In this document: positions 52,556-61,179 of the stretch, in pieces | Layout of the letters: every line of letters begins with the position of its first letter | Position numbering within the stretch: position 1 is the first letter of the stretch | From: Maribellus luteus | GTDB taxonomy: Bacteria; Bacteroidota; Bacteroidia; Bacteroidales; Prolixibacteraceae | Reading direction: 5' to 3' | Length of the DNA stretch: 64,000 bases | Assembly: GCF_003576475.1 (NCBI RefSeq) | Contig: NZ_QWGR01000007.1 | Coordinates: forward strand, 130,799-194,798 | Translations under genes and position numbers: made by a program | The notes under the pieces: generated by a model | The model's input: the letters and a program-made list of their open reading frames with translations, nothing else | What the model was told of the DNA's origin: nothing | Databases searched by the model: none

Positions 52556-53326
52556 ATGGAAAACCTAAAAATAACCATCGTTCAACCCAACATTATTTGG
52601 GAAGATACAGCAGCCAACCTGGAAAAATATTCTCGTTTGCTTGACGGATATATTCAAACAGACGTGATTGTGCTGCCCGAAATGTTTACGACTGGTTTTT
52701 CCATGAATCCGCAAAAGTTACGAGAGCCAATGGACGGCCCAACAATCGATTGGATGAAGAAGCTGGCAGCCGGGAAGAATGCATCAGTGGTTGGGAGCGT
52801 GATAATTGAAGACCAAGGCCTGACTTACAACCGGGCCATTTGGGTTTTTCCGGATGGAAAAGCAATGAGCTACGATAAACGGCATTTGTATACAATGGGG
52901 AAGGAGCACCTTCATTATGCGGCCGGACGCTCGAAAACGATTGTGGAATACAAGGGATGGAAGTTTTGCCCCCTGATTTGCTACGATCTTCGTTTTCCGG
53001 TGTGGGCGCGCAACACAGAAGACTACGATGTGTTGATTTATGTGGCTAACTGGCCATCGCCACGACATCATGTGTGGAAAAACCTGCTGGTGGCGCGTGC
53101 CATCGAAAATCAATGTTATTGTATCGGTGTAAACCGCTCGGGGTCTGACGGCGCCGGATTGAGTTACCTTGGAAATTCAGCGTGCATTTCGCCCAAAGGC
53201 TTTGCCGATTTTCTGCCCGAAGAAGAAAGTGTGCAGACGTTTGAGATTTCGTACGATGATCTTCACAAGTTTCGAAAAAGCTTTCCTTTACTTGATGACC
53301 GGGATAGCTTTAAAATAGAAGCGTAA
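52556..53326 (+). CDS. Carbon-nitrogen hydrolase, omega-amidase (Nit2/YafV) type
   Basis: A 256-residue nitrilase-superfamily amidase. The catalytic triad is Glu in VLPEMFTTGF, Lys in YDKRHLY and Cys in LICYDLRFPVW; YVANWPSPRHHVWKNLLVARAIEN is the typical fifth block. The sequence is closest in pattern to omega-amidases that hydrolyse alpha-ketoglutaramate or alpha-ketosuccinamate, the products of glutamine or asparagine transamination. The ATG at 52556 was preferred to a GTG six codons upstream. Its place opposite glutaminase suggests glutamine nitrogen salvage. Confidence 0.93.
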   Translation: MENLKITIVQPNIIWEDTAANLEKYSRLLDGYIQTDVIVLPEMFTTGFSMNPQKLREPMDGPTIDWMKKLAAGKNASVVGSVIIEDQGLTYNRAIWVFPDGKAMSYDKRHLYTMGKEHLHYAAGRSKTIVEYKGWKFCPLICYDLRFPVWARNTEDYDVLIYVANWPSPRHHVWKNLLVARAIENQCYCIGVNRSGSDGAGLSYLGNSACISPKGFADFLPEEESVQTFEISYDDLHKFRKSFPLLDDRDSFKIEA

Positions 53327-53689
53327 GTGTAATTCTTTTTGCAATTGCTTGTGATTACAAAGGACTGCCAGCAACCAATCTTAACCGGTCATATGTAGCT
53401 TCATAAACTTCATTAGCCTTCTTTATGGCAAGTTTTCTTAAATTCTTTTTCAGAATCATGCGCACCCAAGCACGGCACAGTTATTGTTAAAAAGTGTTTA
53501 AATTGAAAGTGCCTGCTAAATTTAAAGTCAGGAAATCATCAGTTCAATTCAAGTTATTTTTTTCGTGAGTCAGTCATTCTTCCTTACAGGTTTATGTTAA
53601 TACACCATTTGTGAGTGTTGGAGTGATTTGAAAAGAGGGTATAACAAACTGAGCGGTAAAAGTATTGTTAAACCAAATTTTTAAGAATC
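53327..53689 (+). other. Intergenic region before the first tonB gene
   Basis: This 363-bp gap shows no gene. Its last 50 bp (about 53650-53689) are similar to the 50 bp before the second tonB gene, sharing AGTATTGTTAAACC, so the leader was duplicated with the gene. Unlike the second gene, no large inverted repeat is seen. A promoter could not be placed. Confidence 0.5.
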
Positions 53690-54373
53690 ATGGAACGAAA
53701 AAAATCTTTGAAAGCAGATTTGGAAGGAAAACGAAACACCTTCTTTCTCATTGGGTTGGTAGTTGCATTGGGGCTGGTTTTTACAGCATTTGAATGGACT
53801 TCCAAACCCCGAAAAGCCGAACTACAAGGCGGAACTCCTGTTTATTTCGTGGAAGATGAAATTCCCCCTATTCTAAAAGAGCCCAAAGAACAAGCTCCGG
53901 AACCGGAGAAGCCTAAGGTTATTGAGCTCATCAACATTATTCCCGACGAAATTGCCATAGCTGAAGATCCAATCTTCGATTTAGGAGAGCCGGGTGATCC
54001 TGTAATTGTTGATTTACCTGTGTTTCCTACGGTTCCGGCAGATAAGCCTGAAGAACAGATTTTTGTGAACACAGTTGAAGTACCTGCCGAATTTCCGGGT
54101 GGCGAGCGTGCCTTGTACAAATACATCAGCGATCATGTGAACTACCCCATCATTGCCCAGGAAAACGGGGTACAGGGAAAAGTTTATGTAAACTTTGTGG
54201 TGGATGAAAACGGCGATGCAATCAACGTAACAGTGGGGCGTGCCGGCGATGCTTCGCTTGATGCGGAAGCCATACGCGTAATTGAAAGCTTACCTCGTTT
54301 CAGACCTGCTAAACAAGGCGGAAGGACCGTTAAGGTATACTATACAGCCGTTATTAACTTCCAGTTGCAATAA
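53690..54373 (+). CDS. TonB-like energy transducer (first of three related C-terminal domains)
   Basis: A 227-residue protein. The N-terminus ERKKSLKADLEGKRNT is cytoplasmic, a single membrane anchor lies at about 17-35, a Pro/Glu-rich periplasmic spacer follows (ILKEPKEQAPEPEKPKVIEL) and a TonB C-terminal domain from about 130 (EFPGGERALYKYISDHVNYP, GVQGKVYVNFVVDENGDAI). It transfers proton-motive force to TonB-dependent receptors or acts in the M56-linked system downstream. It is followed by a close paralogue. Confidence 0.92.
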   Translation: MERKKSLKADLEGKRNTFFLIGLVVALGLVFTAFEWTSKPRKAELQGGTPVYFVEDEIPPILKEPKEQAPEPEKPKVIELINIIPDEIAIAEDPIFDLGEPGDPVIVDLPVFPTVPADKPEEQIFVNTVEVPAEFPGGERALYKYISDHVNYPIIAQENGVQGKVYVNFVVDENGDAINVTVGRAGDASLDAEAIRVIESLPRFRPAKQGGRTVKVYYTAVINFQLQ

Positions 54374-54421
54374 ACTATCTTATTAATAATCTTTTATTTA
54401 ACTTATTTGTATTTAATTTCT

Positions 54422-54475
54422 CAAACATATAACTAATAAATTAGTTTGAAAACTAAACAATTAGTTATATGTTTG
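54422..54475 (+). promoter_or_regulatory. Promoter inside a 16-bp inverted repeat before the second tonB gene
   Basis: CAAACATATAACTAAT (54422-54437) and ATTAGTTATATGTTTG (54460-54475) are a perfect inverted repeat, with a nested TTAGTTT/AAACTAA pair (54441-54447, 54450-54456). The same DNA contains TTTG (54445-54448), 19 bp, TATGTTTG (54468-54475), a perfect Bacteroidota promoter. A repressor bound to the dyad would cover both promoter boxes. The BlaI-type repressor gene two genes downstream is the obvious candidate; this is inference. Confidence 0.75.
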
Positions 54476-54566
54476 TCTCAATCTGATCTGCCACAGTATT
54501 TAGTTGATTTAGTTTATAGTGGTTGCAAAACTGAACGGAGTATTGTTAAACCGTAATTATTAAATC

Positions 54567-55256
54567 ATGGAACAGAAAAAAACGTTAAAAGCTGATTTGG
54601 AGGGAAAACGAAACACCCTCTTTTTGATTGGGTTGGTAGTGGCCCTCGGCGTTACCTTGCTGGCTTTTGAGTGGACCACCAAACCCGCGAAGGCTGAATC
54701 GCTCGGGGTTTTGGAAGCGCAGGCAGTGGAAGAAGAATTTATCCCGATCACCCGCGAGCCACAAACGCAACCACCGCCACCGCCACCGCCGCCACGAGTG
54801 GTGGAAGTGCTGAACATTGTTGACGATGAAGTGCAAATTGAAGACGACCTTGAAATTGAAGATACCGAAGCCGATGAAAACACGGTGATAAACGTGGCTC
54901 CGGTTATCGAAACAAAGGAAGAGGAAGAAGTGGCGGAAGAAATCTTCTTCAACATTATTGAAGAACCGGCTGAGTTTCCGGGAGGAGACAGGGCTTTGTA
55001 CAAATACATCAGCGATCAGGTAAAATATCCTGTAATTGCACAGGAAAACGGAATTCAGGGGAAAGTGTACGTAAAGTTTGTGGTAGATAAGGATGGCAGC
55101 GCCGTTAATGCCGAAATTGCCCGTCCGGTAGATAGCTCGCTTGATGCCGAAGCCCTTCGTGTGATTAACAGTTTACCTAAGTTCAAACCCGGGAAACAGC
55201 GGGGGAAGCCTGTAAAGGTTTATTACACAGCTGTAATTAATTTTCAGCTTCAGTAG
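54567..55256 (+). CDS. TonB-like energy transducer (second copy)
   Basis: A 229-residue paralogue of the preceding protein. The N-terminus EQKKTLKADLEGKRNT, anchor and C-terminal domain (EFPGGDRALYKYISDQVKYP, IQGKVYVKFVVDKDGSAV) are almost the same; the spacer differs, with a PPPPPPPP run and acidic DDEVQIEDDLEIEDTEADEN. It is controlled by its own promoter within the dyad at 54422-54475. A 233-bp gap with a second dyad leads to blaI. Confidence 0.92.
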   Translation: MEQKKTLKADLEGKRNTLFLIGLVVALGVTLLAFEWTTKPAKAESLGVLEAQAVEEEFIPITREPQTQPPPPPPPPRVVEVLNIVDDEVQIEDDLEIEDTEADENTVINVAPVIETKEEEEVAEEIFFNIIEEPAEFPGGDRALYKYISDQVKYPVIAQENGIQGKVYVKFVVDKDGSAVNAEIARPVDSSLDAEALRVINSLPKFKPGKQRGKPVKVYYTAVINFQLQ

Positions 55257-55291
55257 AAAATGAAAGAAAAACGATATTTCAGCAATAAATT

Positions 55292-55327
55292 AACTAAAGA
55301 GATAGTTTTTTAACTATTTCTTTAGTT
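55292..55327. promoter_or_regulatory. Inverted repeat before the BlaI-type gene (operator or terminator)
   Basis: AACTAAAGAGATAGTT (55292-55307) and AACTATTTCTTTAGTT (55312-55327) form a 16-bp stem with one mismatch. The half sites share AACTAA/TTAGTT with the dyad at 54422-54475. A 7-of-8 match to the -7 box (TAGTTTTA, 55323-55330) is within the right arm. No long T-run follows, so an autoregulatory operator is preferred to a terminator, without certainty. Confidence 0.5.
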
Positions 55328-55488
55328 TTAGGTATGGTATTTGTTATCAAGGGTAGGGGATTATGAAGCGCATAACAAGAATGAAACAGGGTAACAAGGA
55401 TGAAATATTGTTCGGTTCGTTACCCGAAAGCAGGAAGAGTTATCGTTAATCCATAGAAAAATAAGTACATCAGATCAATTAAATATTC

Positions 55489-55884
55489 ATGAAAGAATTA
55501 ACAAAAGCAGAAGAACAGGTTATGCAGTTTCTCTGGGAGCTGGAAAAAGCCTTTGTAAAAGAAATTGTAGAGCGAATGGATGAACCGAAACCGGCCTATA
55601 ACACCGTGTCAACCATTATCAGGATACTGGAACGAAAAGGTTTTGTAGGGCACAATGCTTACGGGAAAACCCACGAATATTATCCCTTGATAAGCCGGAA
55701 GGAATACACGCGATCGTTTATGAAGAACTTCATGCGCAATTACTTCAGCGGTTCTTTTCAGGAAATGGTTTCGTTTTTTGCCCGCGAAGACAATATGAGT
55801 ATTTCGGAGCTGGACGAGTTGATGGAAGATGTAAAGCGTGATCTTGAAAACGAAAATCCGGAAGAAAATGAACAGCGCAGTTAA
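55489..55884 (+). CDS. BlaI/MecI/CopY-family transcriptional repressor
   Basis: A 131-residue dimeric winged-helix repressor. The DNA-binding part (LTKAEEQVMQFLWELEKAFV, PAYNTVSTIIRILERKGFV as recognition helix, then a wing GKTHEYYPLI) is followed by a dimerisation helix region (EYTRSFMKNFMRNYFSGSF). In BlaR1/MecR1-type systems the repressor is cleaved by the partner protease. The end overlaps the start of the M56 gene by 17 bp, so both proteins are made together. Candidate operators lie at 54422-54475 and 55292-55327. Confidence 0.93.
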   Translation: MKELTKAEEQVMQFLWELEKAFVKEIVERMDEPKPAYNTVSTIIRILERKGFVGHNAYGKTHEYYPLISRKEYTRSFMKNFMRNYFSGSFQEMVSFFAREDNMSISELDELMEDVKRDLENENPEENEQRS

Positions 55885-57286
55885 CTTTCTGGTAGAATCG
55901 GGCATCAGTTTGTCGATGCTCTCGCTCATTTACATCCTGTTTTTGAGAAAGGAGACTTTCTTTCGTTTAAACAGGCTGTTCCTGTTGGCTTCAGTGGCAT
56001 TTTCAGTATTGTTGCCTTTCCTGCATTTTCGGGTGTATGAAGCACAACCCATTATGCTGGCCGAGGTTACAGTTACTCCCTACCGAAACCTGATGGAAGC
56101 TGTTACCATTTACGGGCAGGACTTATCCGGAAGCGTTGTGAAAACCATCAGTTCCAACTGGCTTATAATGTTTGTTTACTTGCTGGGGCTGCTCTTTTTT
56201 ACCCTTCGCTTTGCGCTGAAGTTAAACCAGGTTTTCAAATTGATCCGTAAAAATCCGGTTCAGACAAGCGGAAAAATAAAGTTTGTATTACTGGAAACCG
56301 AAATGAGTCCTTTTTCTTTTTTGAATTATGTGTTTGTTAACCCGCAGCGAAGAGAAGACAAGGACTACAAAGAAGTGCTGGCCCACGAAATGGAACATAT
56401 TCGCCAGGGGCACACATTTGACGTGCTGATTCTGGAAGTACTGACCATTCTGCAGTGGTTCAACCCCTTTATGTGGATGCTGAAAAGCGTGATCCGCGAA
56501 AACCACGAGTTTTTGGCCGATCGTGCCGTACTGAATTCAGGCGTAAATGCTGCTCGTTACAAGCAGTTGCTGCTTAACCAGGCGTTGGGCCTCCAACCTG
56601 AAGTTGCCAATCATTTCAACTCATCATTAATAAAAAAACGCATTAAAATGATCTCAAAGATTAAATCATCGAAGTTAGCCAACATTAAATATGTGGCAGG
56701 TGCTATTAGCATCATCGCGCTGGTAACCGTTTTTGCCTGCGAGAACAAAGAAACAATGGATATGGAAGCGAATACTGACAAGTCGGCTTCCCTGCAACTG
56801 TCAATTGAAGACGGGAAAATAAAACTTAGCGGCGAAGATGCGGACATTCAGAAAATTGAAGAAATTCTGTCGGCCGGAAATATCCGGGTGTCCAAAGACA
56901 GCCTGGGAAATACTTACATGTGGAGCGAAAAATCGCAAAAATCAGCTTATGTTGGAAATGAAGACACGGACAATGTATTCTTGATTGTAGAAGATATGCC
57001 CGTGTTTCCGGGAGGTGAGCTTGCTTTGCGCAAGTACATTGCGAACACAGTTAAATATCCGGTATTGGCGCAGGAAAACGGTATTCAGGGAAAAGTATAT
57101 GTAACTTTTGTGGTGGGAAAAGACGGCTACGTAAAAGATGCCAGAATTGCCCGAGGTGTTGATCCGGTGCTTGACAAAGAGGCTTTACGCGTGGTAAATA
57201 CCTTGCCTCAATGGAAACCGGGAAAACAAAAGGGAAAATTTGTGGACGTAAGCTACACGGTACCGATCAATTTTGCGTTGCAGTAA
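55868..57286 (+). CDS. M56 (BlaR1-type) peptidase fused to a TonB C-terminal domain
   Basis: A 472-residue membrane protein. Four hydrophobic segments around residues 5-130 and near 285 surround a zinc-protease domain with HEMEH (His173, Glu174, His177) and downstream ENHEFLADRAVL, the M56 signature. The BlaR1 penicillin-sensor domain is absent; instead a periplasmic region ends in a TonB-type domain (about 375-472: FPGGELALRKYIANTVKYP, IQGKVYVTFVVGKDGYV). It would cleave the BlaI-type repressor upstream in response to a periplasmic signal. The ATG at 55868 was chosen because the longer frame from 55838 lies within blaI. Confidence 0.92.
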   Translation: MNSAVNFLVESGISLSMLSLIYILFLRKETFFRLNRLFLLASVAFSVLLPFLHFRVYEAQPIMLAEVTVTPYRNLMEAVTIYGQDLSGSVVKTISSNWLIMFVYLLGLLFFTLRFALKLNQVFKLIRKNPVQTSGKIKFVLLETEMSPFSFLNYVFVNPQRREDKDYKEVLAHEMEHIRQGHTFDVLILEVLTILQWFNPFMWMLKSVIRENHEFLADRAVLNSGVNAARYKQLLLNQALGLQPEVANHFNSSLIKKRIKMISKIKSSKLANIKYVAGAISIIALVTVFACENKETMDMEANTDKSASLQLSIEDGKIKLSGEDADIQKIEEILSAGNIRVSKDSLGNTYMWSEKSQKSAYVGNEDTDNVFLIVEDMPVFPGGELALRKYIANTVKYPVLAQENGIQGKVYVTFVVGKDGYVKDARIARGVDPVLDKEALRVVNTLPQWKPGKQKGKFVDVSYTVPINFALQ

Positions 57287-57452
57287 AGCTTTGATTATTA
57301 GTCGTATTCTATCTGTAGATTGTTTAAGATATTGAAGTCAGTCAGAAACGCGGAGAATATTTTCAGTCTACTTTACTCCACTTATAATGAGGAATCTGGA
57401 TACGTTGGGTATTCACTTTCAGATAGAAAAAATCGAATATAAAGATTCAGAC

Positions 57453-58703
57453 ATGACACACGCATTTAAATACATACTGATCAGTTTTCTGATGCTTCCC
57501 GTTTTAACACAAGCGCAGCATTCCATCGATCAGCTGATTATAAACAAGAACTACCCCAAAGCATTGGTAGAAATCAATAAACAGCTGGAGAAAGCTCCTT
57601 CGGCAGAGTTGTACCTGAAAAAAGGCGTGGTGTATCAAAACCTGCAGGATTACCAGCAGGCCGTGGCAGCATTTTCAGAAGGACTGATGTATGAGCCCGA
57701 AAATGTAACAATGCTGGGAGAGACAGCCGAAAGTTTTGCCATTTTAGGAAACAACCAGGATGCCGTTTCATTTTATCAAAAAGCGGTTGATCTGGCGCCC
57801 GACGACCTGGTGCTGGCCGGGAAACTGGGGCGTGTGTTTATCAACCTGAAAGACCATAACAAAGCTTACGATGTTTTTTCTTCTATTTATGCACGCGATT
57901 CGTCCAATGTATTTTGGAATAAACAGCTGGCCTATTGTGCGTTTAAGGTTTTTAAACGTAAGCAGGCCGTTTATTTATACGAAAACGTGCTGGAAGCCAA
58001 CCCGCGCGACTATACTTCGTATCTGAACCTGCTTAATTGCTATCACCCGCAGAAAGAAGGGAATCAGATTATGGCGACCATCGAAAAAGGCCTGATTCAG
58101 TTTCCGGGTGATCCTGATTTGTTGCTGGAAAAAGCCATGTTTCTGTACCGTACCAAACGTTACGGGCCGGCCATGATTCATTTTGAAAAGTACCTGGAAG
58201 CGGAAAAACAACCGGAGTACGATACCGAAATGAACTACGGTATTGCCACTTATTTTGCGGGTTTTGAAGACAAAGCGCTGGGTATTTTCAATAAACTGAA
58301 CCAGTTAAATCCGAACGATGCATTGGTCATCTATTACCAAAGTTTATGCTACAAAAAGATGAAGGATTTTGAGCAGGCCGGGAAACTGATGCAATGGGCG
58401 ATTGATGCTTCAACGCCGGATTATGTGGCCGAAATGTATCATCATTTGGGGCAAATATTCGGACAGCAGCGAATGTTCAAAGAGTCGGTTGAAGCCCTGA
58501 ATAAAGCATTGGAACTCAACCCGGAAAAAGTGGAGGTTCTGTTTGAAATTGCGACTACTTACGAGGAATTTAACTCCAATAAAACACTGGCACTAAACTA
58601 CTATAATATATACATCAAAGAAGCCGGAGAGGGCGGCAAGAACATTTCTTACGCCCTCGACCGGATTGAAAAACTTAAGGAAGATCTCTTTTTTGAAGAG
58701 TAG
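57453..58703 (+). CDS. Secreted tetratricopeptide-repeat protein
   Basis: A 416-residue protein with a signal peptide (LISFLMLPVLTQA) and at least eight TPR units from about residue 25 to the end, for example AVAAFSEGLMYEPENVTMLG, AVSFYQKAVDLAPDDLVLAG and SVEALNKALELNPEKVEVLF. Periplasmic TPR proteins are scaffolds for protein-protein contacts. It follows the M56-TonB gene (166 bp) and may be part of the same envelope system. The ATG at 57453 gives the signal; an upstream frame from 57387 does not. Its end overlaps the convergent PAP2 gene by 29 bp. Confidence 0.88.
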   Translation: MTHAFKYILISFLMLPVLTQAQHSIDQLIINKNYPKALVEINKQLEKAPSAELYLKKGVVYQNLQDYQQAVAAFSEGLMYEPENVTMLGETAESFAILGNNQDAVSFYQKAVDLAPDDLVLAGKLGRVFINLKDHNKAYDVFSSIYARDSSNVFWNKQLAYCAFKVFKRKQAVYLYENVLEANPRDYTSYLNLLNCYHPQKEGNQIMATIEKGLIQFPGDPDLLLEKAMFLYRTKRYGPAMIHFEKYLEAEKQPEYDTEMNYGIATYFAGFEDKALGIFNKLNQLNPNDALVIYYQSLCYKKMKDFEQAGKLMQWAIDASTPDYVAEMYHHLGQIFGQQRMFKESVEALNKALELNPEKVEVLFEIATTYEEFNSNKTLALNYYNIYIKEAGEGGKNISYALDRIEKLKEDLFFEE

Positions 58704-59412
58704 CCTCCTGTAAAGAAATTCCGGCAGGTATTTCGCGTGCCGGAATTCTTTTCTTTCGTGCCTTTCGGTACAAGCGAGTGAGTGATTTGCGCATCCAAGG
58801 CATTTTGTAGTATTTGTACAGTTTGAAACTGAGGATAATACTTCCGCTCCCGACGACCGAGCCCGCTACTACATCTATCAGAAAATGCTGCGACAGGTAG
58901 ATTCTGGAATAACCGGTTAGCCATGCTATTATGAAAAAGGAAAATTTGGTAGCATTGTTTTTTGTGAGTGTTGCCAACATCAGGAAAACAGTAAACGCGG
59001 TGGTGGTGTGTCCCGAAGGAAAGCTGCGAATCGAATGCAGTTTAACTCCCTGAACAAAATGCAGCTGGTGTGTTTCGTACAATTCAAAATATTTGGAAGG
59101 GCGGTACATATCGGGTAGTAAAGCTTGTTTAAATACGAAAACAAGCAGGTTACTTAGCAATATGGCCGTAATAAATACGATAAAGAACTTAAACTTTCGC
59201 TGCATTAGAAACAGAAAAACAGCCAGGTAGAACAGTCCGTTTCCCAGGTAAGTAACCAGTCTGAAAAAGTGGTCGAAAACCGGAGCGTGTAATTGGTTGA
59301 GAAAAAGATGGATTTCAACTTTCGGGAAAAGGGAGATAAAAACAAGGCTTATCACGATGAACAACGCTTGTGGAATCAGAAAAAAACGGTTCCTGAATAC
59401 AAATTTCTTCAC
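58675..59412 (-). CDS. PAP2-family membrane phosphatase
   Basis: A 245-residue integral membrane protein with about six hydrophobic segments. The three PAP2 motifs are visible: KQALLPDMYRP (K-x6-RP), FPSGHTTTAF (PSGH) and SRIYLSQHFLIDVVAG (SR-x5-H-x3-D). Such enzymes dephosphorylate lipid phosphates, for example undecaprenyl pyrophosphate or phosphatidylglycerol phosphate. A basic tail follows. It overlaps the TPR gene by 29 bp at its 3' end. Confidence 0.92.
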   Translation of the reverse strand: MKKFVFRNRFFLIPQALFIVISLVFISLFPKVEIHLFLNQLHAPVFDHFFRLVTYLGNGLFYLAVFLFLMQRKFKFFIVFITAILLSNLLVFVFKQALLPDMYRPSKYFELYETHQLHFVQGVKLHSIRSFPSGHTTTAFTVFLMLATLTKNNATKFSFFIIAWLTGYSRIYLSQHFLIDVVAGSVVGSGSIILSFKLYKYYKMPWMRKSLTRLYRKARKKRIPAREIPAGISLQEATLQKRDLP

Positions 59413-59612
59413 TTTTGCTATTGTTGGTTTGTTTAGTTCAAAGCTACAATGAAAGTAGGGGGGGAATGTTTGCTGTTTGTTACCTGTTTGATAACAAAAG
59501 GTTTATCTGAAGGCAGTTTAATCTTGGGAAACAGGTTGTACGTTAAAAAATCGGGATGATTGTGTAATCTTTTTGTGTTTGCGTGGATAGAGGCCAACTT
59601 ATGATAGTATAC

Positions 59613-59647
59613 AAAAAAAGAGCTATCCTTTTTTAGCAGGATAGCTC
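59613..59647 (-). terminator. Terminator of the PepSY-like lipoprotein gene
   Basis: GAGCTATCCT and AGGATAGCTC form a 10-bp stem, followed on the minus strand by a seven-T run, 49 bp after the stop codon of the gene at 59696. Confidence 0.85.
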
Positions 59648-59695
59648 CGTAGTAAGTATTTATAGATTGTAAAAGTATTAACCGTCAAATTTTGA

Positions 59696-60526
59696 CTATT
59701 CTGTGATGATTGTACCGTCAGCAGAAATTTTCAGATAAACTTCAGTGTCGTTTTGCTCCAGCTCAAAAAGGTAGAACTCAGCATCGGCGGTCTCAACAAA
59801 TTCAACGTCGTCGATTTCGTAAGCAGCATATTCCGAATTGGCAAGTGCAGTCATTACCGCTTCCGGAACATTTGCCTGTTTTACATCGGTGGTGGTTTTT
59901 ATCCAGGTGCCATTCTCCGAATATTCAACTTCCCGGTATGTATCACCATCTTTTATCAGAATTTCAAATACTCCGTCTTCCAGTTCCGATTCCACAACAA
60001 CCGCATTGGGGTATTTATCGGCAAGGTGCGAAAGGATGGCTTCCGACAGGGGTAGCGGAATATAATCGTCATCTAAAGAGCTGTCGCTTACTTTTATTAA
60101 CTCGCCTTCATCGGTAAAATACAGATCCAGTTCTTTGTCGCCGCTTTCCACTTCCATGATAAACAAGCTTTCTCCTTCCGGACGTTCCACTTTATCAACG
60201 TCGTCGATTTCCCACGAAGCATATTCTCCTGCTTCAAAAGAATTACGAATAACTTCCGGTAACTGCTGGTATGCCAGATCGGTTTCGGTATAGATCCAGT
60301 TTCCATCCTGGCTGAACCAGGCTTCCATTTCACTGTTTTCCATCGCGAATTCGGCTACATAGTAGGTGCTTTTCAAATCCCAGTCAACTTTGTTTACGTT
60401 GGGGTACTTGGCTTCAAAAGTACTTTCTACCGCTGCATTTACTGAAACTGAGTTGTCGTCGTCGCTACACGAAGCAGCCAACAGGCCTGCCGAAAGAATT
60501 GATGCGAAATAAATTGTTTTCTTCAT
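59696..60526 (-). CDS. PepSY-like repeat lipoprotein
   Basis: A 276-residue protein with a lipoprotein signal (SILSAGLLAASC). The mature part consists of two similar units of about 120 residues, each with KYPN-x-V at the start, a strand pair ending WF-QDGNWI or VEYSENGTWI, a LPE/VPE helix, then EYASWEIDDVDKVE or EYAAYEIDDVEFVE and a final strand with DGELI or DGTII. Each unit resembles the PepSY-like (DUF2874) fold of Bacteroidota. It is strongly acidic. Function unknown; it lies in a block with a two-component system that may regulate it. Confidence 0.83.
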   Translation of the reverse strand: MKKTIYFASILSAGLLAASCSDDDNSVSVNAAVESTFEAKYPNVNKVDWDLKSTYYVAEFAMENSEMEAWFSQDGNWIYTETDLAYQQLPEVIRNSFEAGEYASWEIDDVDKVERPEGESLFIMEVESGDKELDLYFTDEGELIKVSDSSLDDDYIPLPLSEAILSHLADKYPNAVVVESELEDGVFEILIKDGDTYREVEYSENGTWIKTTTDVKQANVPEAVMTALANSEYAAYEIDDVEFVETADAEFYLFELEQNDTEVYLKISADGTIITE

Positions 60527-60621
60527 TTCTAATTGTTTTTATGAATTAATATGAATTGATAATGTGGCTTTCCAGCACTTATGATTATACTGTCTTTTGG
60601 TGGGGCGATTGATTTGTAAGA

Positions 60622-61059
60622 TTAATCATCTAACCCGATAAAGTTGTAATCGTTGTCAAAGTTCAGTTCCATCTCGTTGCTTAGTTTTACCTCCGTTTTC
60701 CATCTTTCCCGGTCTATTTCCAGAACGTTTTGCTGTGAGTGGTTTTGTGCTACAAAATCCAGAATTGGTTGAGGAACAGCACTCGGCGGAATGGCTGAAA
60801 ACTTGAAATCAATTTCTTTCCATTGTCCGCTCCTCGAAAATTCAAGTTTGTTTCCGTCGGCAAAGATTACTTTGTAACTAAGCTCCAGAAAATCTACTTC
60901 TTTGGCTGTGTACGATATTTTCAGATCGGGAAAATGATCTTTTATAAACTTCCGCGAAGTTTCCGGGAGTTGCTCAAAAGGAATCATTTTATAATTGCCG
61001 GCTTTTACTCCGCTGTTCAGAGCAAAAAGGCAGAACAGTATTAAAAAAGAATGTTTCAT
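60622..61059 (-). CDS. PepSY-like periplasmic protein
   Basis: A 145-residue secreted protein (signal HSFLILFCLFALNSGVKA). It has a single PepSY-like unit: FIKDHFPDLKISYTAKEVD, LEFSRSGQWKEIDFKF, a Pro-rich helix (IPPSAVPQPILDFVAQNH) and MELNFDNDYNFIGLDD. It belongs to the same family as the longer protein next to it (95 bp downstream), and is 120 bp downstream of the sensor kinase gene on the same strand. Confidence 0.83.
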   Translation of the reverse strand: MKHSFLILFCLFALNSGVKAGNYKMIPFEQLPETSRKFIKDHFPDLKISYTAKEVDFLELSYKVIFADGNKLEFSRSGQWKEIDFKFSAIPPSAVPQPILDFVAQNHSQQNVLEIDRERWKTEVKLSNEMELNFDNDYNFIGLDD

Positions 61060-61179
61060 GGTTTCTGTTTTTTGTTAATGATTACGGGGACAAAAATGAG
61101 GGACAATTCTGAAATAAATTTGAAATAAGCGCACACTGACAAAATTTTCCAGAAAGTTTCAGGGATGAACCAGGTGCTG

